Source of the DNA: Deltaproteobacteria bacterium
GTDB lineage: Bacteria > Myxococcota_A > Polyangia > Polyangiales > Houyiibacteriaceae
Reading direction: 5' to 3'
Assembly: GCA_003647035.1 (NCBI GenBank)
Contig: QMMB01000110.1
Coordinates: 1 to 8,922, forward strand
DNA: 8,922 nt
Part shown: in pieces, positions 1-5,981 of the stretch
How positions within the stretch are numbered: position 1 is the first letter of the stretch
How the letters are laid out: every line of letters starts with the position of its first letter
Program-made: the position numbers and the translations under genes
The notes under the pieces: generated by a model
What the model was told of the DNA's origin: nothing
The model's database searches: none
Seen by the model: the letters and a program-made list of their open reading frames with translations, nothing else

Positions 1-138
1 CGGTAGGGTGTCCCGAGCCAACCGGATGCCCTCGACACCCCCCTCTGCCTCGATCACGTCGTGCCCGGCCGCCCCGAGCAGCTTCTGCACGAGGCGCCGA
101 TTGTTGGGATCGTCCTCGATGTGCAGCACACGAGCCAT
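1..138 (-). CDS. Response regulator receiver domain, N-terminal part (cut by window edge)
   Basis: The reverse strand from an ATG at 138 reads through to the window edge as 46 codons beginning MARVLHIEDDPNN. This is the first beta strand and acidic pocket of a CheY-type receiver domain: E8, D9 and D10 are the Mg2+-binding acidic cluster, followed by Pro-Asn-Asn and an amphipathic first helix containing RRLVQKLLGAAG. The second strand follows (HDVIEAEGG). The phosphoacceptor Asp expected near residue 53 lies outside the window, so any output domain (DNA binding, kinase, GGDEF) is unknown. No clear Shine-Dalgarno is seen before the ATG. The gene diverges from the MshEN/GAF gene at 227 across about 88 bases, so the two may share a control region. 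The receiver identity is strong; the full product is not known. Confidence 0.85.
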   Translation of the reverse strand, partial: MARVLHIEDDPNNRRLVQKLLGAAGHDVIEAEGGVEGIRLARDTLP

Positions 139-226
139 TGAACCCGGATGCTATCAGCCTCAGCGGCCTGTCGCACGCGGGACCCGCGGGCTTGCCGCAT
201 GCGAGGACGCTGGCTAGGAATCAGGT
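139..226. promoter_or_regulatory. Short divergent intergenic region
   Basis: These 88 bases separate two divergent genes and must hold at least the start signals of both. A purine-rich AGGA at 216-219 lies 7 bases before the ATG at 227 and is a good ribosome binding site for the rightward gene. No convincing -35/-10 pair or operator was seen on either strand. Confidence 0.4.
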
Positions 227-1435
227 ATGGCAGGGCGATTGGTCGAGCAGCTCGTCGATGCCGGACTCGTAACTGAGGCGCAGGCGAGCGCTAGCGGTGG
301 CGGAAACCCGGTCTTGGCTTCCGGGCAGGTGGTTCAGAACCTGGTCGCGAGCGGCCTCGACGAGCGCGTCTTAGCGGGCTTCTTCGTGACCCGTGGCTTC
401 GGTCCCATGCTCGGGTCCCAAGAGTTGGCTCGCGCCGACGGCGAGCTCGTTCGGCGTTTGCCGGCAAGCGACGCGCACGATCTCTGCGCGATGCCGCTGC
501 AGACGAGCCCCGCGGGCGCCATCGTGGCGATGGCCGATCCCACGGACGAACGTGCGGTGGCCAAGGTCAGCGAAGCGCTCGGAGGAAGCATCTTGCCGAC
601 CGTGGCCAAGCTTTCCGATCTCCTCGCGTCGATCGACCGCGCCTATCCACCGGACCGCGCGTCGCCCATGACCGACCCCGTGGTGAGGGCGCGCTCGCGT
701 ACGCCGAGCGGCATCGTTCCTCTCGTCCGGGAAAAGCCTGAGTTCGCTACCGATCGAACGCTGTCCGCCTTCGACCCTTCACTTTCCGACCTTGCAGCCA
801 CCGCAAGCCCGGCGTGGGATCGCGCGTGGAGCCGCTCGATTACCGAACGCGAGGTGTCGTGGACCCCAAAGTCGAGCCACATCCCGTTGCCGGTCGTCTC
901 GGGTGCCCCCCCGGCGGCGCCCGCATCGTTGCCCCCCGCCAGTTTTCGCCCACCGACGGCGTCCGGCTCGGCCGTCGATGCCCACCTCGCAGAGCTGGCC
1001 CGCGCTACCTCGCGCGACGACGTCGTGCGTATCGCGTGCCACGCATGCCTGGCCGTCTCCCGAGGTGCGGCCTTCCTGGCGTTGCGCAAGGGCGTGTTCC
1101 GTGGATGGGACGGCGCCGGTGGAGATGTGACGAACGCCGGCATTCGAAGTCTATGGGTGCCTGCGAGTAACCCCTCGATCCTCAATGAGGTCCTGCACAC
1201 CGGACGCGTCTTCCACGGGGCCTATGGGCAGACGGCCGCCGACCACCTCTTTCGGGCGGCTTTCGGCAGCCACGGCCGAGAGGTCGTCATCGTTCCGGTG
1301 ATGATCGGCGCGCGCCTGGTCGGGGTGTTGTGCGCCAACGATCCTTCGAACGAAACGGCCCTCGTCGAGAGGGTCGCCGAGGACGTGGGGAAGGCCTTTG
1401 AGAGGCTCATCGTGACCCAGAAATCGGGCGCTTAG
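227..1435 (+). CDS. MshEN-like N-terminal domain plus GAF-like domain signalling protein
   Basis: This 402-residue cytoplasmic protein has no signal peptide or membrane segment. Residues 1-63 carry two copies of the heptad-like pattern of the MshEN / T2SSE N-terminal domain: RLVEQLVDAGLVTEAQ, then GQVVQNLVASGLDERVL, then a short linker into a partner fold (about 64-140) with a VAMADPTDERAV segment typical of GspE/PilB N-termini. Residues 141-247 form a low-complexity Pro/Ala/Ser linker. Residues 250-397 look like a GAF domain (helix HLAELARATSRDDVVRIA; strands around REVVIVPVMIGARLVGVLCAND; closing helix). No Walker A/B ATPase motor follows, so it is not a secretion ATPase. MshEN domains of type II secretion and type IV pilus ATPases can bind c-di-GMP; binding here is inferred and several consensus positions differ. 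The start is supported by AGGA 7 bases upstream. The stop overlaps the stop of the convergent gene. The specific role is unknown. Confidence 0.8.
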   Translation: MAGRLVEQLVDAGLVTEAQASASGGGNPVLASGQVVQNLVASGLDERVLAGFFVTRGFGPMLGSQELARADGELVRRLPASDAHDLCAMPLQTSPAGAIVAMADPTDERAVAKVSEALGGSILPTVAKLSDLLASIDRAYPPDRASPMTDPVVRARSRTPSGIVPLVREKPEFATDRTLSAFDPSLSDLAATASPAWDRAWSRSITEREVSWTPKSSHIPLPVVSGAPPAAPASLPPASFRPPTASGSAVDAHLAELARATSRDDVVRIACHACLAVSRGAAFLALRKGVFRGWDGAGGDVTNAGIRSLWVPASNPSILNEVLHTGRVFHGAYGQTAADHLFRAAFGSHGREVVIVPVMIGARLVGVLCANDPSNETALVERVAEDVGKAFERLIVTQKSGA

Positions 1436-2130
1436 TCGACGAAAACCGCCTGGAAGCCGGGGTCTGCCTGCTTGGCGAGCCGGAGGAGCCGGCGACGTTC
1501 GCTCAGGACGGACGAGGCGTAGCCATTGCGCTTGTCGCAGTGGCCGGAGTTGTACCAGGCAAGGCCCTTCTCGACGTCGCCTCCGCACCGAGCGACCGCC
1601 CATTCGTACAGCCCAAGCCCCGCTTCGATGACCTCGCGCTGACACGCACCCGGGCGGCGGCTGCACTTCTCACGGTACCGCTCATTGTACACGAAAGGCA
1701 CCGTCTTCCCCCGGTACTTCGGGTTGAGCTGGACCACACCGCGAGCCCCGACCGGGCTCACCGCCAGTGGGTTGAGACCCGACTCGCGCACGGCGATCGC
1801 CGCAGTCAGAAAAGGGTCGACCCCTGCGCGGTTGCTCGCTTCGGTGATCAATCGTGACAAGGTCGCGATGCGGGCCCGGCACCCACCGTCGCTCACTCGG
1901 CAGTGCTGAACGTGGATGGGCTCACCTTGGCGGCTCTCACGAACGATCAGGCGAGCGTCGATGGCGCGTGCTAGCGCGAGGGACGTGGGGTGATCCCCAA
2001 GGGCGCTGCGATAGTCGATGCCCTCGGCGGCAGGCGCGGGCACAACTTCACTGAACGAGGGACCCGCCTCGGAGTGCGAGTGCCACGCGCTGATGAAAAC
2101 AACGCCGATGAGCAATAGTGCGATACGCAT
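1432..2130 (-). CDS. Secreted lytic transglycosylase-like (SLT/GEWL fold) protein
   Basis: This is a 232-residue protein. A hydrophobic N-terminal signal segment (residues 4-16) is followed by a likely signal peptidase site near SEA-G at 21-23; there is no lipobox cysteine. The transglycosylase-like core runs from about residue 85 to 215. It contains AIAVRESGLNPLAVS with probable catalytic E116, then GARGVVQLNP (the GxxQ-P motif of family 1 lytic transglycosylases), and KGLAWYNSGHC followed by GYASSVL, matching the AYNAG and Y-x-x-V motifs. The family cleaves the MurNAc-GlcNAc bond of peptidoglycan with 1,6-anhydro product formation, in the periplasm. Six cysteines (77, 84, 156, 163, 182, 198) are unusual for the family and suggest disulfides. 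The start is supported by GGGAG at 2141-2137, 6 bases upstream. The gene lies 97 bases downstream of the HARE-HTH gene on the same strand. It could be a cell-wall remodelling enzyme of an envelope machine; the exact role is not determinable. Confidence 0.85.
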   Translation of the reverse strand: MRIALLLIGVVFISAWHSHSEAGPSFSEVVPAPAAEGIDYRSALGDHPTSLALARAIDARLIVRESRQGEPIHVQHCRVSDGGCRARIATLSRLITEASNRAGVDPFLTAAIAVRESGLNPLAVSPVGARGVVQLNPKYRGKTVPFVYNERYREKCSRRPGACQREVIEAGLGLYEWAVARCGGDVEKGLAWYNSGHCDKRNGYASSVLSERRRLLRLAKQADPGFQAVFVD

Positions 2131-2227
2131 GCCGTACTCCCAATAGCCATCAAGAGGCCGCCACGGTAGGGCATGCGCATACCTTGCGCCACCCGCAGGC
2201 GACTCAGGTGTATCTTTTTGACTACAC
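2131..2227 (-). promoter_or_regulatory. Gap between HARE-HTH gene and transglycosylase gene
   Basis: These 97 bases contain the ribosome binding site GGGAG (2141-2137, reverse strand) of the transglycosylase gene. No strong hairpin with a T-tract follows the stop of the HARE-HTH gene, so no intrinsic terminator is called and the two genes could be cotranscribed. No clear promoter was identified. Confidence 0.3.
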
Positions 2228-3952
2228 CTACTCGGCTTCTACTTCCGGGGCCGGAGCGGGCTCTGCAGACTTTTTCTCTTTGTCTTCGGGGGGTTCCGGA
2301 TTGGATGTCGACTCTGATTCGACTTTCACCGGCTCCGCGTCGGTGCTCTCGGGAGTGTCCGCCATCTCACTGGCGGCTGTCGATTCGTTCTGTGCCGTCT
2401 CCGTGCCCTCTGCGCCCGCCTCGTCACTGCCTCCGCGGCGTCGGCCGCCTCGGCGGCGGCTCCGGCGGCGCCTGGTGCCGTCCGAGTCCGTGTTGTCGTC
2501 GCCGTTGGTGTTCGAGTGGTTGCGTGCGGACGAGGAGTTGGCGCGCGCCGGAGCGTCTCCGAGCGAGTCGAGAAGGTCGACATCGAGCACAGATAGCGGA
2601 AGCGAGGCCCGCCGGATGCCCACACCCACCTCTTCCATCGATGCGGCCAGCGCGTCGCCGTCGAAGAGCGCGCAAGGCGCGGCGCCTTCGGCGTGTGCCT
2701 CGATGACGGTGCCATCACGCACCTGACCGAGCGTGATCACCCAGCCCATGCGTGCATGATCGAAATGGTGGAGCCCACCGCGCAGCGCCACGACGGCGTC
2801 GTTGCTGATGGGCTGCTTGCCGCGGTAGATCGTGATGGCTAGCGGTGTTTCTTCAGGGCCTCGGCGAAGCGTACCGGCAAGGCTGAAATCACCCACATCG
2901 GCGCGCACCGCGCGAAGCGACTGGACACCGACCGCGTTGAGCCATGTGGCGAGGAGCTCGAGCAATGCGCCGTCGGGCAGGTCGTGCAGGCGCTTGACGA
3001 AGGCTCGGCGGACACTCTGCCGCTGCCGGTCTGCGGCCCGCACCGCGTCGCGCTCGGCGTTGACGGCGTCGCTTGGTAGACTCCACTCCATCAAGGACAC
3101 GAGCCCGTCTCCCTCGCGGAATCTCGGGCGCCCGTCGGCGGCCTGCCGCTTGGCGTTGTCGCCTCGGATGGCGGCACCCAGGGTCGGGGCCAGCAGAGCA
3201 GGAGCCCCCGCGAGGCGGCCTGTATCGATCAGGGCCTCGGCGAGCTGGACGAGGGTCCTCGTCTGGCGGCTGCGGCCGCGAAGCGAGGTTTCGATGGCGT
3301 CGGCCAGGTCCCGGCCGACCGGCTCACCTGCTTGGGCGGCGCGGGTCGCTGGGGCTTGGGGCTCCTTGCGGGACCTGCTGCGAGGCGGCGACCGGCGCTC
3401 CGATCGGCCTTCGACGCTCGATCCGCCCTCGGAATCGCGTTCGCGGCGACGGCGGGGACGGCGCTTGCGCGGCTTGCGGCCCTCACGGGAGTCGTCGTCG
3501 AGGTTGGCGAGAATCAACTCGTCATCGTCGTCTTCCTCCGGGAACACGTCCGCACCGGGCAGATCTTGCGCCACGACGCTCGGCTCCGCGTCGCCCGTGT
3601 CATCGGGGGTCGTGTCTCCGTCTGCTGTCGAAGAGGCTTCGACGTCCGCCGTGTCTCCGTCCGCTGCGGCCGCCTCTGGGGCGTCGTTCGGCTCCGCGGC
3701 GCTGTCCGGAGCTTGGACCGCCTCGTCGGGGAGATCCCGCAAGGCGAAGACACCGGGCTTGACCTTGGTGATCGGGGCATCGCCGCGGTCCTTCTTGACC
3801 ATGGTGGCGAGCCTCGAGCTCATGGTGGTTTCGGGGGTTTTACCGACGTGCGATAGAAGATTTCGTTCGATCGCGATTTCGGTGATTTTCTTGTAGTGGA
3901 GCGGCTTTCCGACCGAGCGGAGAACCTCCACGGCTGCTTCCGTGAATGTCAT
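2228..3952 (-). CDS. HARE-HTH protein with degenerate Mrr-like endonuclease-fold domain
   Basis: The preferred start is the ATG at 3952, giving 574 residues. The frame stays open to 4144, but the extra 64 codons look non-coding, the homologous domain starts exactly at MTFTEAAVEVL, and AGGA lies 12 bases upstream. Residues 1-72 are a HARE-HTH winged helix (LHYKKITEIAIERNLL, then TPETTMSSRLATMV, then VKPGVFALRD), the fold of RpoE/delta and ASXL proteins. Residues 75-156 are acidic and disordered. An arginine/lysine cluster lies at 159-173. A helical region covers 214-300. Residues 316-448 resemble the Mrr restriction-endonuclease fold: LLELLATWLNAVGV, then GGLHHFDHARMGWVITLG, then CALFDGDALAASMEEVGVGI. 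The catalytic D...QxK set is not clearly kept (TIYRGK stands where QxK is expected). A second Arg/Gly cluster (494-508) and an acidic tail follow. Probably a nucleic-acid-binding, chromatin- or transcription-associated protein rather than an active nuclease; function is inferred. Confidence 0.75.
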   Translation of the reverse strand: MTFTEAAVEVLRSVGKPLHYKKITEIAIERNLLSHVGKTPETTMSSRLATMVKKDRGDAPITKVKPGVFALRDLPDEAVQAPDSAAEPNDAPEAAAADGDTADVEASSTADGDTTPDDTGDAEPSVVAQDLPGADVFPEEDDDDELILANLDDDSREGRKPRKRRPRRRRERDSEGGSSVEGRSERRSPPRSRSRKEPQAPATRAAQAGEPVGRDLADAIETSLRGRSRQTRTLVQLAEALIDTGRLAGAPALLAPTLGAAIRGDNAKRQAADGRPRFREGDGLVSLMEWSLPSDAVNAERDAVRAADRQRQSVRRAFVKRLHDLPDGALLELLATWLNAVGVQSLRAVRADVGDFSLAGTLRRGPEETPLAITIYRGKQPISNDAVVALRGGLHHFDHARMGWVITLGQVRDGTVIEAHAEGAAPCALFDGDALAASMEEVGVGIRRASLPLSVLDVDLLDSLGDAPARANSSSARNHSNTNGDDNTDSDGTRRRRSRRRGGRRRGGSDEAGAEGTETAQNESTAASEMADTPESTDAEPVKVESESTSNPEPPEDKEKKSAEPAPAPEVEAE

Positions 3953-3964
3953 TGTTGTTGTCGT

Positions 3965-3968
3965 TCCT
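3965..3968 (-). promoter_or_regulatory. Ribosome binding site deciding the HARE-HTH start
   Basis: On the reverse strand, AGGA (within GACAGGAACG) lies 12 bases before the ATG at 3952. Spacing is longer than ideal, but together with the domain boundary it favours this start over the upstream in-frame ATG at 4144. Confidence 0.45.
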
Positions 3969-4264
3969 GTCTCTCCGGCGGGCGCTATCGAATGGCAGTT
4001 GGAACATCGCGACGGGGAGCGTTGACTCGCTCCACCCGCGCATTGTCCCGGGGCCCCAAGGGCTATCAGCCATGCTCGTTCGCACTCCGACCGGACAAAA
4101 GCGGTTGTTGAATAAGTTCGTGGGTCCTGTGACCCCCTCTTCACTCATCGGTACCATCCGGACCGTCTCGAAGCAACGAAACGAGCCTCGAAAGCTCCAA
4201 ATTAGTCCACTTTGGCCATCCGCCCCGGTCGGCTTCGGGCCTGGCTGCCCTTAATCCCGTGGAT

Positions 4265-4293
4265 TTGACTTCGACTCGGGCCAGGCCCATACG
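4265..4293 (+). promoter_or_regulatory. Weak candidate sigma70-type promoter for ddl
   Basis: TTGACT at 4265-4270 matches five of six bases of the -35 consensus. After a 17-base spacer, CATACG at 4288-4293 matches only three of six -10 bases. A perfect palindromic element, GGCCC-ATAC-GGGCC (4284-4297), overlaps the -10 and could be an operator or just a GC-rich hairpin. Transcription from here would give a leader of about 190 bases before the ddl ATG. Speculative. Confidence 0.25.
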
Positions 4294-4365
4294 GGCCGTC
4301 TGCGGGTAATTGGCTCTGGCAGATCGCCGCTGTTACAGCCGGATAGGCATGGGCAGGGGTCTTTT

Positions 4366-4405
4366 CGTGTCAGACGGGCGTCGCAGCTGTGGCATGCGGG
4401 ACACG
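4366..4405 (+). repeat. Inverted repeat with nested hairpins in the ddl leader
   Basis: CGTGTC (4366-4371) is matched by GACACG (4400-4405), enclosing 28 bases that themselves contain GAC-GGGC-GTC (4373-4382) and GCA...TGC (4383-4397). As RNA this could fold as a small three-way junction. It matches no riboswitch class that I recognise, and short GC-rich stems arise easily by chance in this genome. Confidence 0.3.
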
Positions 4406-4438
4406 ACTCGAGGAACCCCCCACAGCGTTTCGGGGTGA

Positions 4439-4455
4439 AGCGGGGTTGGCCCGCT
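4439..4455 (+). repeat. Hairpin 20 bases before the ddl ribosome binding site
   Basis: AGCGGG (4439-4444) and CCCGCT (4450-4455) form a perfect six-pair stem around the five-base loop GTTGG. No T-tract follows, so it is not an intrinsic terminator. It may shape the ddl leader RNA, or be incidental. Confidence 0.35.
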
Positions 4456-4475
4456 CTTCGCATGGGTAGCGCGTC

Positions 4476-4481
4476 GAGGAG
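4476..4481 (+). promoter_or_regulatory. Ribosome binding site of ddl
   Basis: GAGGAG lies 6 bases before the ATG at 4488, a near-ideal Shine-Dalgarno that fixes the ddl start. Confidence 0.8.
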
Positions 4482-4487
4482 ATTCGA

Positions 4488-5483
4488 ATGAAGGACAAAG
4501 AGATCGGCATACTGCTCGGCGGCGTGAGCGCGGAGCGCGACATCTCACTGAAGACTGGCGAGGCCATGTTCCAGGCCCTCAAGGCCCGCGGCTATCGAGT
4601 ACAGAAGGTCTTCGTCGATGCGGACATCGATCGGGTTTTGCGCCAAACGACGCTCGACGTCGCCGTGATCGCCCTGCACGGCACGTACGGCGAAGACGGC
4701 TGCATCCAAGGCACGCTCGAAACGATGGGCATCCCCTACACCGGTTCCGGTGTGCTCCCGAGCGCGCTGGCGATGGACAAGCTCAAGAGCAAGGAGCTCT
4801 TCCGCCTCTACAACGTGCCGACTCCATCCTATTATGTCGTGCGCAGTAGCGATCTTGACCGCTTGGAGCAGATTCATAGCTCTTTTGGTTTTCCGAGCTT
4901 CGTGAAGCCGAGGAGCGGCGGGTCGAGCGTGGGCGCAGGCGGGGCCAAGAACCTCGCAGAGCTGAAACAACGCTGTGAAGACGCTGCGCGTTTCGACGAG
5001 TGGGTTCTGGTAGAGCGCCTGATTCGCGGCCGCGAGGTGGCGGTGGGCCTGCTCGACGGCAACGCCCTCGGCGCGATCGAGATCGAGCCCAAGGGCGGCT
5101 TCTACGACTACAAGTCGAAGTACCAGGCGGGACAGAGCGAATATCATTTCCCCGCCCGGCTTTCGCCAACCCGCTACCAGGGCGTGCTGAACTTGGCTGA
5201 GCGCTCGGTTCAGGCCGTGGGCGCCACGGGCGCGACCCGGGTCGACCTGCTGGTGACCTCGGATGAGAACGAATACGTGCTCGAGGTCAACACCCTCCCC
5301 GGGATGACCCCCACGTCCCTGTTGCCCAAAATTGCCGCTGGGGCTGGCTACGACTTTGGCGACCTCTGTGAGGCCATACTCGAACGGGCGGCTCTGCACG
5401 TGGGCGAGGGACTGCCGAGCGTCTCCGAGGCGGAGCGCGCCGCTCTCACGGCCGACCGGCTGCCGCTAGGACCTGCCGAATAG
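4488..5483 (+). CDS. ddl: D-alanine--D-alanine ligase
   Basis: This 331-residue ATP-grasp ligase joins two D-alanines with ATP in the cytoplasm, giving the terminal dipeptide of the peptidoglycan stem. The family motifs are all present in order: GGVSAERDIS (11-20, with the substrate-binding E16), HGTYGEDGCIQG (64-75), KPRSGGSSVG (140-149, ATP-binding region), VLVERLIRGREVAVG (173-187), FYDYKSKY (205-212, omega loop with the tyrosine pattern of D-Ala-D-Ala rather than D-Ala-D-Lac ligases), and RVDLLV...LEVNTLPGMTPTSLLP (251-280), in which D253, E266 and N268 should bind Mg2+. Length is close to the usual 300-350. The C-terminal 25 residues or so are variable. It is not embedded in a mur/fts cluster; it is preceded by a long leader and followed 45 bases later by the rrf2 start, which has its own candidate promoter. 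Function is secure. Confidence 0.96.
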   Translation: MKDKEIGILLGGVSAERDISLKTGEAMFQALKARGYRVQKVFVDADIDRVLRQTTLDVAVIALHGTYGEDGCIQGTLETMGIPYTGSGVLPSALAMDKLKSKELFRLYNVPTPSYYVVRSSDLDRLEQIHSSFGFPSFVKPRSGGSSVGAGGAKNLAELKQRCEDAARFDEWVLVERLIRGREVAVGLLDGNALGAIEIEPKGGFYDYKSKYQAGQSEYHFPARLSPTRYQGVLNLAERSVQAVGATGATRVDLLVTSDENEYVLEVNTLPGMTPTSLLPKIAAGAGYDFGDLCEAILERAALHVGEGLPSVSEAERAALTADRLPLGPAE

Positions 5484-5486
5484 GCC

Positions 5487-5498
5487 ATTGTTGACAAT
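5487..5498 (+). promoter_or_regulatory. Inverted repeat ATTGT-TG-ACAAT, possible operator
   Basis: A perfect 5+5 inverted repeat with a 2-base spacer lies between ddl and the Rrf2 gene and overlaps the candidate -35 box TTGACA (5491-5496). Position and symmetry fit autorepression by the dimeric Rrf2 regulator encoded just downstream. Only one copy was seen in the window. Confidence 0.4.
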
Positions 5499-5519
5499 TC
5501 CGATGTGGGAAACCATAGA
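5491..5519 (+). promoter_or_regulatory. Candidate promoter of the cysteine operon
   Basis: A perfect -35 TTGACA (5491-5496) is followed after 17 bases by CATAGA (5514-5519), a three-of-six match to the -10 consensus. The predicted transcription start would fall near 5526, at or just before the GTG start of the Rrf2 gene at 5529, so the message could be nearly leaderless. The upstream ATG at 5505 would then not be in the transcript. Confidence 0.4.
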
Positions 5520-5528
5520 TCCCGCAGA

Positions 5529-5981
5529 GTGAAGCTCTCCAACAAAGGCCGATACGGCGTTCGCGCCATCTTCGACATCGCTTTTCATAGCGGTGGCAAG
5601 GCCACGCAGATCAAGGACATTTCGAGACGGCAGGCGATCCCTCCTCGCTTCCTCGAACAGATTTTCCAGGATCTCAAACGGGCCGGATTGGTAACGTCCA
5701 AGCGCGGCCCGCGAGGCGGATACGCGCTTGCGATGGACCCGGACGACATCCGGCTCGGCGATATCGTGCGCGCGCTCGAGGGGCCTATCGTTCTGGCAGG
5801 GGCCGACGGGAATGGCGATTCGGACGAAACCAGCCGCGTCGTGACCGAATCGGTATTCTCCGAGCTCTCCGAGAACATCGAGGCGTGCTTCGACGCGATC
5901 ACGATCCAAGATCTCTGTGATCGGGGCGACGCACATGGAGTTCGCCGGGCGCCTCCCCGACGTTACGTATATTCGATCTGA
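5529..5981 (+). CDS. Rrf2-family transcriptional regulator, CymR-like
   Basis: From the GTG at 5529 the product is 150 residues, starting with the family hallmark KLSNKGRYGVRAIFDIAF. An in-frame ATG at 5505 would add eight unconserved residues and overlaps the candidate promoter, so GTG is preferred; neither start has a good Shine-Dalgarno. Residues 25-69 form the winged helix (IKDISRRQAIPPRFLEQIF, then LVTSKRGPRGGYAL), and DIVRALEGPI follows at 78-87. IscR-type Fe-S ligands are absent: only C120 and C130 are present, not the three-cysteine cluster. The C-terminus is YVYSI, with a terminal isoleucine like the CysK-docking tails of CysE and, as I recall, of CymR. In Bacillus, CymR represses cysteine genes in complex with CysK. 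Here cysK is the next gene, overlapping by one base (TGATG), so a cysteine-sensing repressor of this operon is the best guess. Confidence 0.85.
   Translation: MKLSNKGRYGVRAIFDIAFHSGGKATQIKDISRRQAIPPRFLEQIFQDLKRAGLVTSKRGPRGGYALAMDPDDIRLGDIVRALEGPIVLAGADGNGDSDETSRVVTESVFSELSENIEACFDAITIQDLCDRGDAHGVRRAPPRRYVYSI

Larger units (their letters stand above)
3953..4487. other. 535-base gene-free divergent region upstream of HARE-HTH gene and ddl
   Basis: No credible protein gene was found on either strand. Short open frames here have no recognisable domains, and the leftward frame that runs into the HARE-HTH gene is a fortuitous N-terminal extension. No tRNA T-loop or other recognised RNA gene was seen. 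The region must contain the leftward promoter of the HARE-HTH gene, which I could not place, and the rightward promoter of ddl, for which a weak candidate is listed. The last 130 bases before ddl are rich in inverted repeats (4366-4405, 4415-4436, 4439-4455), suggesting a structured leader. Confidence 0.6.

Noticed and set aside
2832..3896. A 354-codon open frame on the plus strand, opposite the HARE-HTH gene
   Set aside because: The product is Ser/Arg/Ala-rich low complexity with no domain, and it mirrors the low-complexity part of the reverse-strand gene. The reverse strand carries recognisable HARE-HTH and Mrr-like sequence.
3953..4144. A 64-residue N-terminal extension of the HARE-HTH protein from the ATG at 4144
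   Set aside because: The extension has Cys/Ser/Arg-rich composition unlike the rest, no homology to HARE proteins, and the domain starts exactly at the internal ATG at 3952.
4317..4331. Sigma54-like TGGCA...GC element upstream of ddl
   Set aside because: The GG and GC are separated by 9 rather than the required 10 bases, and the rest of the -12 element does not match.
4545..5399. A 284-codon minus-strand frame opposite ddl
   Set aside because: ddl on the plus strand is certain from a full motif set. The antisense frame is a GC-rich shadow with no recognisable domain.
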